Source: Arcuatula senhousia
Taxonomy: Eukaryota > Mollusca > Bivalvia > Mytilida > Mytilidae
Length of the DNA: 64,000 nucleotides
NCBI GenBank assembly: GCA_963971305.1
Contig: OZ020305.1
Coordinates: forward strand, 12,309,001 to 12,373,000
Direction of reading: 5' to 3'
The notes beneath the pieces were generated by a model, which had not been told where the DNA came from, searched no databases, and saw only the letters and a list, made by a program, of their open reading frames with translations. Numbering within the stretch: the first letter of the stretch is position 1; each line of letters starts with the position of its first letter. Positions 22,734 to 34,750 of the stretch are shown here, in pieces. Made by a program: the position numbers and the translations under genes.

Positions 22734-24642
22734 GTGTTTGGCATTTTCAATATTTTTGGTAGAGCGCCTCTGATGAGTCTTGATTAGACGAAACGCGCGT
22801 CAGGCGTAGCAAAATTTATTGTCTGGAACTTTGTTGTTATTTGTATTTCGAACACACGTGAAGATTAGCACTGCTGGTGGAGTGTAAATTCCCCGAGGTT
22901 AGCCCGCTCCGGCACCAACACTTTTTGAGTTGGAGAATACATCAAAGCTTTAAATTATCCGTCTAAATTTCAAAATTGTCTAAACCCTAAGGTTCTTCCT
23001 ACCCCAGACATAGGTTGATTATCTTAGTTATAATTTGGTTCCCCAGTTTGGTATTTTTGGTTATACTGTTCTATGCTCTTCATATTTATACAGTGTTTGG
23101 CATTTTCAATATTTTTGGTAGAGCGCCTCTGATGAGTCTTGATTAGACGAAACGCGCGTCAGGCGTAGCAAAATTTATTGTCTGGAACTTTGTTGTTATT
23201 TGTATTTCGAACACACGTGAAGGTTAGCACTGCTGGTGGAGTGTAAATTCCCCGAGGTTAGCCCGCTCCGGCACCAACACTTTTTGAGTTGGAGAATACA
23301 TCAAAGCTTTAAATTATCCGTCTAAATTTCAAAATTGTCTAAACCCTAAGGTTCTTCCTACCCCAGACATAGGTTGATTATCTTAGTTATAATTTGGTTC
23401 CCCAGTTTGGTATTTTTGGTTATACTGTTCTATGCTCTTCATATTTATACAGTGTTTGGCATTTTCAATATTTTTGGTAGAGCGCCTCTGATGAGTCTTG
23501 ATTAGACGAAACGCGCGTCAGGCGTAGCAAAATTTATTGTCTGGAACTTTGTTGTTATTTGTATTTCGAACACACGTGAAGGTTAGCACTGCTGGTGGAG
23601 CGTAAATTCCCCGAGGTTAGCCCGCTCCGGCACCAACACTTTTTGAGTTGGAGAATACATCAAAGCTTTAAATTATCCGTCTAAATTTCAAAATTGTCTA
23701 AACCCTAAGGTTCTTCCTACCCCAGACATAGGTTGATTATCTTAGTTATAATTTGGTTCCCCAGTTTGGTATTTTTGGTTATACTGTTCTATGCTCTTCA
23801 TATTTATACAGTGTTTGGCATTTTCAATATTTTTGGTAGAGCGCCTCTGATGAGTCTTGATTAGACGAAACGCGCGTCAGGCGTAGCAAAATTTATTGTC
23901 TGGAACTTTGTTGTTATTTGTATTTCGAACACACGTGAAGGTTAGCACTGCTGGTGGAGCGTAAATTCCCCGAGGTTAGCCCGCTCCGGCACCAACACTT
24001 TTTGAGTTGGAGAATACATCAAAGCTTTAAATTATCCGTCTAAATTTCAAAATTGTCTAAACCCTAAGGTTCTTCCTACCCCAGACATAGGTTGATTATC
24101 TTAGTTATAATTTGGTTCCCCAGTTTGGTATTTTTGGTTATACTGTTCTATGCTCTTCATATTTATACAGTGTTTGGCATTTTCAATATTTTTGGTAGAG
24201 CGCCTCTGATGAGTCTTGATTAGACGAAACGCGCGTCAGGCGTAGCAAAATTTATTGTCTGGAACTTTGTTGTTATTTGTATTTCGAACACACGTGAAGG
24301 TTAGCACTGCTGGTGGAGTGTAAATTCCCCGAGGTTAGCCCGCTCCGGCACCAACACTTTTTGAGTTGGAGAATACATCAAAGCTTTAAATTATCCGTCT
24401 AAATTTCAAAATTGTCTAAACCCTAAGGTTCTTCCTACCCCAGACATAGGTTGATTATCTTAGTTATAATTTGGTTCCCCAGTTTGGTATTTTTGGTTAT
24501 ACTGTTCTATGCTCTTCATATTTATACAGTGTTTGGCATTTTCAATATTTTTGGTAGAGCGCCTCTGATGAGTCTTGATTAGACGAAACGCGCGTCAGGC
24601 GTAGCAAAATTTATTGTCTGGAACTTTGTTGTTATGTGTATT
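22734..24642 (+). mobile_element. Hammerhead retrozyme tandem array 2
   Basis: About 5.3 monomers of exactly 359 bp, nearly identical to one another, so young or homogenised. It begins inside the monomer at GTGTTTGGCATTTTC and ends 46 nt after the last cleavage site. A TTACC occurs just before the left end and just after the right end and may be a short target duplication. It lies immediately upstream of the MGAT4C-like start codon, in the opposite direction, so it could affect that promoter. Confidence 0.92.
22764..22807 (+). ncRNA. Type I hammerhead ribozyme (array 2, first of six)
   Basis: Same architecture as array 1, but with stem II GTCT-TGATT-AGAC. Predicted cleavage is after GTC at 22801. 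Further intact copies: 23123-23166, 23482-23525, 23841-23884, 24200-24243 and 24559-24602. All keep CTGATGA, GAAA, GTC and a six-pair stem I. Confidence 0.9.
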
Positions 24643-24699
24643 ACCCCTATACGAAAATAACTTATTACAAGACATGAAGAAGTGTTTCTATCTCGCAGA

Positions 24700-24990
24700 T
24701 GAGCGAAGCTGTTAGTTTTGTCATATATTTAGTGTTGTCATCCCTATCAGATTTGACCCAGTTTAAATCGATTGTTAGTAGCGTGACGGGTGTGCAAGAA
24801 CTGCTTACTCTTCCGGAGCATCTGAGTTCACTCTCGTTTCGACATGAGTGCACGTTGCTGATTGCGGTTTTTATGTGTGGTTTTGTTTGTTTTGTGTTGT
24901 TGTGATGATTTTATGTCGACCAATTTTGTTTTTGACCTTTCGGATTTACGATATTTGCTCGTCCCTTTGGTACAACATTGCTTCCCTTTT
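24700..24990 (-). repeat. Dispersed repeat family X, copy 4
   Basis: Reverse copy: GTGACGGGTGTGCAAGAACT, CTCTTCCGGAGCATCTGAG, ACTCTCGTTTCGACATGAG, ending near TTTTTGACCTTTCGG. Follows array 2 by about 60 bp. Confidence 0.65.
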
Positions 24991-25069
24991 CAAAATGGCT
25001 CTGAAAATAATAGAGTAAGTATTAATGGAATATTTGATTCTATAATAACAATAATAAAAATTGCTTGAC

Positions 25070-26750
25070 ATTCAGAACATAGAACAGTGAGGGGTTTTTT
25101 TTAATATTAAATCGAAGTGTGTAAGAGTTGAAATATGAAAAAGTATTTGTGTAGTATTCGAAATATTCTTCTTTTTATTCTTGTGCACGCGTAAAAAGAG
25201 ACTAAGATTCGTAATATACATAGCTTGCCACTCCTTTACCCATATGTTTACTTCATTAACGCATCAGTAAATAGCAAAGATGCACCATATCTGCTTTGTT
25301 CAAAGCAAACTTATGTCTTATTATTTCATTACAATACGCGTACGTAATGTTTCAATTTGATCCATCCAAACATTTTCGTTGTTAAAATCCACATAGTCGA
25401 AGTTAGTTGGAGTAAACATTGATGCCAACAATCACCATGAGCATGGGAGTCATAGAAGTCGGACGTTGATTTATTTATTTAAAGGGAATTTGACGAAAAT
25501 TCATTGATTTTCAAATATATGTAAAGATATGGTCTATAAACTAGAAAATGTCATGCCACCGCTACCCAGAAAACAATGTTTAAAGTAAAAGATTTATTCA
25601 TCGCCATCATAAACCTACAGGTTGCTAAGATGTTTGTGACTGTGAGACACTGATGATACCCTGCAATTTATGGACAAACAGACTCCAAATTGTAGAAAAA
25701 GTCCTGAAAACTGTCATTATCATATTATTTTCATAGTCCAAGGGCCATTATTTTGATGAAAATGGACATGATCGAAATGCAAACTTGATCTGTTACTCAT
25801 CATGATAGACTCGCATACCAAATCAAATCATTATCTCCAAGCATGTGGAAAAAGTCCGGAAAATTGTTAATTTATAATTTTTTCTAAGCCAAAGGGCGGC
25901 AAACATTTCGGTGACCAGAACATGATTTTTCAAACTTCAATATTTAAACATTTGTTTGAGTTTTTGTTAATAGAAACAAAGAAAAGTTTAACAGTAAACT
26001 GATACATTCAGATATCAAATACTTTCGTTGTTGTCGAGATTTTTGTTTGTTTTGTATTGTTGTGGTTTGGTAAAACGCAATTCAAGTAAATACACGTGGT
26101 GATAAACATTTTACTTTATTTTTGAACGTCTAAATCAAAAAAATGACCCTTAGTGGGTTTTTGTTTGTCTTTTCAAACTATTTCTCGAAGTGTTACGTCG
26201 GCATGGCCAACACAAAAGAAAATAGATTAAACTGCCATTCTCTCATAAAATATATATTTATACACCAAAACACGAAATTGAATTCTAATTTTTCTTATAA
26301 AGAACAAATCGTCGAAACTGACCATTTTGCAGTTTTTAAACTTTGCCTTGAAAATGAATGTGTATGAACAAACGTTTACATAATAGATCATTGGAAATAG
26401 CATTTCTACGTAATTTGTATTTAAACCAATTTAAATACATGTACACAACTACACATTTATAACACTGATTATAAAAATCCATAAACAAAATTTGGCTAAT
26501 ACCATTGATTAAATGTTGGAAGACCAAATTATGGTTTTCATATAATAAAAGTTATTTCCCTTTAACCGTTTTGTGCAAAATGAAATGTTTTGGAAGCAGA
26601 AAACGCCATAACGTATTCAAATAAGAAATCTGAAAACGCTGCCACAAACAAATCGGCCTGCATCAAATCATTAGTATTCATTCAATAGATTTTAAAAAAA
26701 AACACGGAATTTAATCACAATGGTTAAACTTAAGGTACCAAAAGTATAGT
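25070..26750. other. No recognisable feature
   Basis: AT-rich sequence. I found no splice-bounded coding exon, tRNA or structured repeat that I could support. Confidence 0.5.
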
Positions 26751-26754
26751 TATA

Positions 26755-27610
26755 TACCAATTGGGTAAATTAACGTTCTTGAAGTGCAAAACGATCCGTA
26801 CCCATGTAATGTACAGAAATTTCACGAATGGGTAATCAACCAGTACCCATATAAAGACAACAAATCAAATGAGTAAAAAAACATTGTACAAATAAACAGC
26901 CAATATACAAATGGGAATTAAACCAGTAACTATTTACGGACAATACAAAAATTGGTAATCAATCAAATGGGTAATCAGCCAGTACCCATATACAGACCAT
27001 GTACAAATAGATTATCAACCAGTACTATATACATACAATACCAAATTGGATAATAAACCAGTACCAGTAAACAAACAATACAAAAATGAAAAAATCAACC
27101 AGTATCCATATACATACGAAACAAAATGGGAAATCAACCAGTACCCATATACATACGATACAAAATTGGTAATCAACCAGTACCCATATACATACAATAC
27201 AAAATTGGTAATTAACAAGTACCCATATACATACGATACAAAATTGGTAATCAACCAGTACCCATATACATACGACACAACATGGGTGATCAACCAGTAC
27301 CCATATACATACGATACAAAATGGGTAATCAACCAGTACCCATATACATACGATACAAAATGGGTAATCAACCAATTCCCATATACAGATAAAACAAAAA
27401 TGGGTAATCAACCAGACCCGTATACAGACAAAGCAAAAATGGGCCATCAAATAATACCATTGTGATTACAATCCGTGTAAATCAAAATGGGCAGTCAATG
27501 TGTACCCATATACAGACAATACAAAACTTGGATATCAACTAGTACCCATAGACAGACAATAAAAAATGGGTTATAAACCAGTACTAATATACAGACAATT
27601 AAAAGTTGTA
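26755..27610. repeat. 39-bp minisatellite
   Basis: Unit: CAACCAGTACCCATATACAT then ACGATACAAAATGGGTAAT. It is well kept at 27080-27400 and decays on both sides. The period is divisible by three, so long frames stay open on both strands (NQYPYTYDTKWVI on plus). Nothing suggests these are translated. Confidence 0.9.
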
Positions 27611-27854
27611 ACCAACAATAAAACGTAATTGAAAACCAGCTTAGTTTAAATTATTTACATTTGATTATTCTGATCGTATTACAATCTGTCTCATATTCTG
27701 GAAGGTGACTCTTATAACATCTGTTGTTAATTGAGTGTTAGCTTTAATCCTCATTCCATCGAATTAACTGCAGAAAAAGTTTTAGTTTATGTTTCCTCCT
27801 GAATAACTTAATCAGGTGCTGAGAACTTTCGAGACCTGTTTAGCTCATTGTGGT

Positions 27855-28200
27855 TGAGGCAAAGAGGCACCAATGGGGCATTCGATTGTCAAAAGTCCGA
27901 AATGGCAACGACGAAACCGGTAAACAGAAACAAGAACAGCACGAAAAAAAAAAACACAAAATCAAACGAAAGGAAATCAACAACGCGAATTCAAGCTAAC
28001 AAAAGTGAGCTCAGGTGCTCCGGAAGTGTAAGCAGTTCCTACCTGCTATAACACATCTATCGTGTTGCCAATTTCCAATTCAGGGTGTCAAATCCGGTAA
28101 ATTAAGACAAAAAAATTCTACGACACACCAACATCTGCACTAATTTGGGAGATAGAAATCCCATATTTGTCTACGAGTGCACGGCGTCTACCGTAAAAAA
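27855..28200 (+). repeat. Dispersed repeat family X, copy 5
   Basis: The clearest forward copy: GGCAAAGAGGCACCAATGGG, CGAAATGGCAACGACGAAAC, CAGGTGCTCCGGAAGTGTAA, GACACACCAACATCTGCACT. The family lacks an evident ORF and I see no constant target duplication. Confidence 0.7.
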
Positions 28201-28799
28201 ATTTGAGTAAAGACAGCAACAAAAATAGTCTACGAAAATGATTTAAAAGTTAAAAAATAAATTTTCCCCATCGAAATTATAACACATGAACTTTATTCTT
28301 AATATGCAGTAAATTTATATTCATGTTTATGCGTGTGTACTTACCTACAATGGATGATCAGATCAAATTGAAAAAAAATAATTGAAGATGTAATACAAGG
28401 ATGAATAAACGGATAATAAATAAATCATAATAATGGAATAAATTCCAATGTAAACGTGTGCACTTCCCCTTACCCAAAGTAAATACAGTTATTAAAAAGC
28501 AAACTGTGTCAAGTTGTTTGAATTTGTAAAATCCATTGTGAAAGCTCTTAACAATAATACAATTACACTGTATCTGATTTAAAAGAACAGATATAAGGTA
28601 ATCGCGACTGTATTGTAAATATTTATTTCATCATAAAATCTTTACACAAGTGCATTTTCAATTGGATAATCAACACATAAGGGCATATCTATGTCACAAA
28701 ATAGATATTTTTGTAACAAAAACAGGGAAATAAAAAAATCGTATTAACACGGCTGGTAATCTTCCCATATTTTTTATCTAATGAAAACTTTCCCGTGAG

Positions 28800-28930
28800 A
28801 AAAACTTCCGGTTATGAAAGAGAAGTGGAAAAGTGTCTTGGGTATCAAATTTTGGCATATTTCATTACATATTTGTAGCATTAATCGCGAAAAGAGGAAT
28901 GTCATGCAGTGTAAAATCATTTTTAGCCGG
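28800..28930 (+). repeat. Dispersed repeat pair G, copy 1
   Basis: Matches 31795-31955 in reverse complement (GAGAAGTGGAAAAGTGTC, AAAAGAGGAATGTCATGCAG, TGTAAAATCATT). The pair keeps similar open frames but no recognisable product. Confidence 0.5.
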
Positions 28931-30440
28931 GGTAATCGCTTAGCGATTAGCCACGGCTATAGCTACGATAGCCTTTCGGTAAGCTGTCAAATGGTTTTTC
29001 CGGCGGTTCACCAAAAACCTATCAATTAAAGTATCAATACACGCTTGCAATATAGCTCTTTGTCAGATCTTTTTTTTTTCGTCGCTTTACTCTCAATTAT
29101 GATATAAAACTTATTTATTTAGTTTTAAATTTTGTACAAGTATGTAAGACGCCTATCTGATGCGATAGCATAATATGAATAATATAGAATACAAAAGCGG
29201 ATTGATATTTTGTTTATAGGAGTGTTCGTCGATCTCATTAGTGATGTCATATTCACTAATTTGCATCTCATAAAGTGTCAAACTGTATACAGTGCAATAA
29301 ACAATCATTGATGGACAGGATAATTTACCCAAATTTCAAATCCTCATAACTTTTTTATTTGATCAGATAAAATGGTTTTGTAAACTGTTCTTTGAATAAG
29401 AATTTATTCATATTTACCATTATTATTTTTGAAAATAAGGCCTAAATAAAAATTTTAATTAATTCTGTAAAGTTCTTTCTGGGACAAGTAATTTTTCAAT
29501 GAAAATTTTTAATCAACCAAATTTTCTATCTTTAGAACAATCTATTTTCAAGATGCAAAACACAAACGATCTTTTTCTGAAAATTGTAGAAAAAAAACCG
29601 TGTGAATGTTTTAGAGTTTGTTGAGTCAAATAGTTTTACACAAGAAATTAAGTTGTAGTGGGCCAGCCAATTGTTATAAAGCTTTGATATGATGATTATA
29701 TCCACTTTAGGAAAAACAGTGTTGTATTTTGGGTTTGTGGCCGAAAGGGGCTCAAAGTGGTGTATTGACAAAACGGCTGTAGACCTTTTATTTTTCATTT
29801 GATTTTGAAAATTCTTTTTTATTGAATTCCTCATTATATTCTGTCAACTTAATATGTCAATAGTTCTCATATAATTATATTGCACCGTTACATTGCGTCA
29901 GGGGACCAAAGACAGGCCACGCCTATAAAATCAACTTTTTAAAATTTTTGGTTCGATTTTCAAAATCTTTTCTTTTATTGAAATCCTTGTGAAAATTCAT
30001 TTTACAAAAAAAGAAGCTTTTTATTTTTATTTTTTGCTACGCATGAACAATTCAAAATTTGTAGATTACCCCGGCTACCAGTACTTTCAGTACTTTGATT
30101 ACAATTGCTTTTAGTCATCGGATGGTACGTGGTAGCACCATGCGCTTTAATTTGAAGGATTGGTGAATTTTGGTTTCTAACTAACTAATGATTGAGTTCT
30201 GTTCAACTGATTTCCACTATTTGCAGTTGTTTTTATTGGTGTACTAACATCAGATGTTGCCTCAAACTGCTTGAATAAAGTAAACTGTCTTAAATATGCC
30301 GCATAGGGACAATCAGCGTAAATACCATGAGAAATCTGGTTGTTTGGGGTACCATAATGTGTACTCTCTTGAATATATTTTGTCAATTTTCATATAAATG
30401 CGACAAACAGGTTTTTCCTGATCATGATTTTTCTTACCCA
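28931..30440. other. No recognisable feature
   Basis: AT-rich DNA with scattered short open frames and no splice-bounded exon that I can support. Confidence 0.45.
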
Positions 30441-30454
30441 CACGAAATAGATCG

Positions 30455-30700
30455 TTGCCAACGTGTCGGGTGTATTTACAATGTAGCAAGCAGGAACTGC
30501 TTACTCTTCAGGAGCACCCCAGTGTACTCTCGTTTCGACTTGAGATGTGGTTTATTAGTAGTTTTTCTTGTTTTTTTTGTTTTGTTTTTGATTTTGGGTT
30601 TTTATTTTTGCTTTGTTGTTGTTGTTGTTGTTGTAAGTGATTATTCTATGTAAACCGATTTTGTCTTTAACGGTATTTGATTGCCCGATTGGTACACCTT
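30455..30700 (-). repeat. Dispersed repeat family X, copy 6
   Basis: Reverse copy: GTGTCGGGTGTATTTACAAT, GCAAGCAGGAACTGCTTACT, CTCTCGTTTCGACTTGAG, then a GTT microsatellite. Confidence 0.65.
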
Positions 30701-30879
30701 TGCTACTTTAATGATCAAGATAAACCTTATTTCTTTTTGTTATTGAATTATATTTATCTATAGCATTGTTGGACATCTATCACTGTTTTTTTATGTTCTT
30801 CCATCCCTCAAGACCGAGCATTTAATTAGGGACTGTTTTAAGTTTTAAATCACCATAACCCATTTGCCAATTAATGTCG

Positions 30880-31570
30880 GATTGTTATTCCGTGATCGAT
30901 TTAATTTTACCATTTACATTACCGTTATGAAAAATCATGTTGGTTTCCAAATTGATAGAAGTAGGACTAGCCTCGGGTTTTATCGTGTACGTCTTGGATA
31001 ATTCACGTGAAAAGTTTAAACAACTAACAGAGATTTAAATGTTTTTGAGACCATATAGTCCTTTTGAAAAAGTATTTTCCGGACGTGTGGACCCGAGAAA
31101 TCTTTTAATTATGCACTACAGGTTGACGACTTCCGGGTCGGCCTCGTCAATGTAAATCTGTTGAAATTAACTAAATTCGTCAACTCGTTAAAACATTTTA
31201 AATCTGTCTGCAAAAGTCCTAAACTACTTAAACTTACGTTAACATCTAAGGCTTTACTCTAAACAAGTTTATTTGAATCGGGAAGGAGACATTACGCCAA
31301 AAACGGATAGGGATAAATTGATGTTTTCCTGAGCTCAACGTTGAATACATCATGTGGCCGACCCACAAAGGGACACTACTCTTGCAAAAATGAAAATAAA
31401 AAAATCGTTACCGGAATTCCGGATGACTTTTTAAAAAGGGCTATTCTAATAATATATACCACATCATTTCATACTACGCTATCAAATATGCTTTGATTAG
31501 TGTATTCAAAATATCGGAATTGCATTGAGAGCAAGCGATGTTCTATTCCTTGTCCGGTGGCTGGTTACCG
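30880..31570 (-). repeat. Dispersed repeat family E, copy 2, interrupted
   Basis: Reverse-complement relative of 18590-18895, with a 386-bp insertion at 31057-31442. Flanks read GAGACCATAT before and ATTCTAATAATATATACCAC after; joined, they match copy 1. Confidence 0.7.
31057..31442. mobile_element. 386-bp inverted-repeat element inside repeat E
   Basis: Ends are AGTCCTTTTGAAAAAGTAT and, in reverse, AGCCCTTTTTAAAAAGTCAT. Comparison with the empty relative at 18590-18895 implies a two-base AT duplication. No coding potential. Confidence 0.6.
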
Positions 31571-31794
31571 ACGGTAACAGTAAAATCCGGTAAAATATGA
31601 CTAAGTACATGAAGTACCCAAAATAATCAAAGTGAACAACAATTGGCAAATGCCCTATTAGATCATGGATATGGTAGGCTACAGTTGCTTACTTGAACGT
31701 GTGTTATGTTTGACAGTATGATATCAAGTCTTTGTACCGCAAATAACATTGGAAAATCCAATAGGGTGTTAGCTGGATTAGAAGTGATAACTAT

Positions 31795-31955
31795 TACAAT
31801 GATTTTTACACTACATGACATTCCTCTTTTTTCTCTATATATAATATTAAAAATACGTAATAAAACATGCCAACTGTGACACACTTTTTGTTTCAGGTGG
31901 ACACTTTTCCTCTTCTCCCTCATAAGCGAAACTTTTTCTCACGGAACATTTTTTA
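31795..31955 (-). repeat. Dispersed repeat pair G, copy 2
   Basis: Reverse relative of 28800-28930, sharing AAAAGAGGAATGTCATG and GTGAGAAAAA. Confidence 0.5.
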
Positions 31956-32164
31956 GAAAAAAATATGAGTGAGGAGATAGCCAGCCGTGATTCAATTTCA
32001 ATAAATTTTAAAAAAGAAATGCAGTACTTTACTTCATTCAATTATGTTGCTGTATTTTTTTTTTATCAACTCATGATCTAAAATCTTTATTTGTTAATTC
32101 TTTATTTAATTCTAAAAAAAAAACAAGACTAGGCATTGATTATTCATAATATGTAATGATTATG

Positions 32165-32525
32165 TTCCGGACCATACGAGTATCTGGACCAAATGTGTAT
32201 GGTCATGATCATATGGACAAAAAAAAATCAGCTCATGAAATTAGATGTTGATTTTTGTTGCAAAGTGCCTCTGACTGAATAAGTTAATCGGTTATCTTAT
32301 TACCCCTTTTTCCGTTTCGTGGTTTGAATAAATTAATCTTTCTAGCTTACGCTATAGAAAAAAGTCTAACAAATTACCAAAATTTCAATGAACACCGTTT
32401 CTTGTCATTAATCTTGATTAAACAGAAATATTTTAATTCATTTTTTTTATAAATTAATCAAATATCGAAAATTCTAATTAGCCCCGACCATACGCGTTTG
32501 GTCCAGATACTCATATGGTCCGAAA
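32165..32525. mobile_element. MITE with about 40-bp inverted ends
   Basis: Left arm TTCCGGACCATACGAGTATC, then TGGACCAAATGTGTATGGTC. The right arm, in reverse, reads TTCGGACCATATGAGTATCT, then GGACCAAACGCGTATGGTC. The 280-bp interior is AT-rich and non-coding. The target duplication is unclear. Confidence 0.75.
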
Positions 32526-32526
32526 C

Positions 32527-33900
32527 AATTATATGTTTTCTGTGTTGCTCTACAGGTAAAAAAGCTATTTCGACATTTTCTTTAAAAAATTTGATGCGTC
32601 GTCTTAAGATTATGTAACATGTCTGAATGTCTTGATGTTGTTACAAATATTCTATCTGAAATATATACACGCAATCAACAATAATGTAACCTGCCTGTGT
32701 ACCAGACCGTTTCAAACTATTTACCTTTTTTTTAATAGAAAGCATGGTGATATGCTAAAATATCTTTTGTTAAAATGCAAAACAGGGTTAGGAAATATTT
32801 CTTGGAAGACTATATATAGTCCCCGTACAACAAAAATGTCAACGGCCTTATTGTTTTGCTTTTTAAGGTTCTTGGTTACACTTCGGAAAAAATGGTTGAT
32901 TTTATCTTCTTTTTTATAGTCTGTGTGCAAAATCTAAAAAGAAAGAAAAGAAATTAAAATCTAGGCAGAGTCTAGAGTTCGCCGCCCGATCATTTTCTCT
33001 TACATGTTACAATATTACATTTGTTTTTTTTTATCTCTATACATTTTCTTTCTGTTAAAGTTGCACCTTAAACAAAGCATGGGTTACCCCTAAATAACCA
33101 TCCATATAAACGTATGTGAGTAGATTATTAACACCAATAAATAAATAAAATTTGATTTAAATACTGCAATTTGATTTGACAATTTTTTTCATATCCCAAT
33201 ATAAATTAGCGATTTCATTTTAGTTTATGTATAAATTAAATTTTCATGTTTTTTTATTTTTACAAATTTATTAATAAGGAATGGCTGTAATATTTATTTT
33301 TCTTACATTGAGGTATGAAAAAGTGTTTGGCACTTTTAGTATAATCCGCTGCTAAATGTGCAAATAAATTTTGATATTCCAGTATAAAAATCAAAGTAAA
33401 ATTAGAAATGGTCGTCATTCCTTAATACAATTACTTTGCACGTCAAATGACAGGGAATTGTTGATATCTTATTATATTTGAAAAAGAAATGCCTCGGGTG
33501 TACACGTAGAGAATACGAAAACAGTATGAAGGAATGATTATCTAGCAATTGTACTTATAGTTTGACCGCACATAGACTAAAAAAAGACGTAAAATCATTT
33601 TATTTCTGTATTTGATAAAGCTATGAAACAATTCAATGCAATTATATGCATTTGTCGATAATCCCATGACAAAAAGGACTGCTCTTCTTGCAACCCCACT
33701 TTTTATGTGACTGTCAGTTTCTATTCGTTATATCTATGAAAGAAATAAAGATCAATGCACATTTCAAAAATCTTTATTTAAGAAATTCTGAAAATTTAAA
33801 ACGATTAGAAAAGAAATAGTTTACCTTTTTAAACTTACATGAACTAATTAAATCAAAGACTTATGCAGTAAAAAGATAAATATTACCACTTTCTAGTAGC
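32527..33900. other. No recognisable feature
   Basis: AT-rich sequence without a supported exon or repeat. Confidence 0.45.
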
Positions 33901-33904
33901 TTCT

Positions 33905-34035
33905 TATGGGTGTGTGTTTTTAGGGTTTAACACCCTTTTCGACGCAGCTGGGCCATAAAGGGCTGTCAGATTTGATGGTGGAGGAAACCACCGACTTTGG
34001 GTTACTGGTAGGTAACTGAAAAGTAGCTTCTAGGA
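33905..34035 (+). mobile_element. SINE body fragment
   Basis: Contains GGGCCATAAAGGGCTGTCAG, TGGTGGAGGAAACCACCGAC and GGTAGGTAACTGA. This conserved central block also occurs in the SINE at 38497-38728. The tRNA-like head is missing. Confidence 0.6.
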
Positions 34036-34377
34036 AAAGCCCTGATGTTTTATTGTTATTTTTCAACTGCATAATAAATTCGTGCGAGATCGTTACAAGC
34101 ATCAATTTCTTGTAATGTCATCAGGTTCATTAAAAAGCTCAAAAGCAATTTACATATACTGGTTCCGATTCAATCTTAAGTCATCTACAAATCCTACTAA
34201 GCCTTGTGACTATTTCTAGTTTATTCTCTTTCCATTATTTTTCATTCCTGTATTTTAATGCAACAGAGCAATGCATCTTTATTGTCAGTAAAAGCATTAT
34301 TCTTGTTGATTTAAGAATTTTTAACTTTCTTAGTGAATGAGTGAAATTTTTGAAAATAAAAACTCTGATTGCAGTAA

Positions 34378-34740
34378 ATGAGCTGGTGGTGTAGTGGTTA
34401 ACGCGTCGGGTTACTAACACCAATGTTCATGGTTCGATCCTCGTCAGGGGTGAAAATTTCATGAACCAATTTTCCGACTCTTTCTTGACACCATTTGCGT
34501 GGATGGTCTCAAGGAACGATGCTAGTCCATTGGAAGAGACGAAAAAAGGTTGTCCCGTGTATGTGGAGAGCAATACCCCTTGCACGTTTGTAAAGACCCC
34601 TTTGTAGAGTACGATAAGAGTAGGCTCAATGGGGGCCGCTGTAAAGGCCACACTCGCAAACTGCTAGCTGGAGAGGGATTTACATAACCATTCAGCTCGT
34701 TTCCCAATCCAGGATAAATAAATATGTTTAAACTAAACTA
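34378..34740 (+). mobile_element. tRNA-derived SINE with 10-bp target duplication
   Basis: The head has a pol III A box (GGTGTAGTGGTTAACGCG) and B box (GGTTCGATCCT) spaced as in a tRNA, then a body of about 290 bp. ATTGCAGTAA flanks it on both sides (34368-34377 and 34741-34750), a clean target-site duplication, so this is a fairly recent insertion. Confidence 0.85.
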
Positions 34741-34750
34741 ATTGCAGTAA

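Noticed and set aside
27015..27465. Long overlapping open frames on both strands
   Set aside because: They arise from the 39-bp minisatellite, whose period is a multiple of three; no start context, splice sites or homology.
34378..34450. Functional tRNA gene
   Set aside because: A and B boxes are present, but the acceptor arms do not pair, a SINE body follows, and a target duplication flanks the whole.
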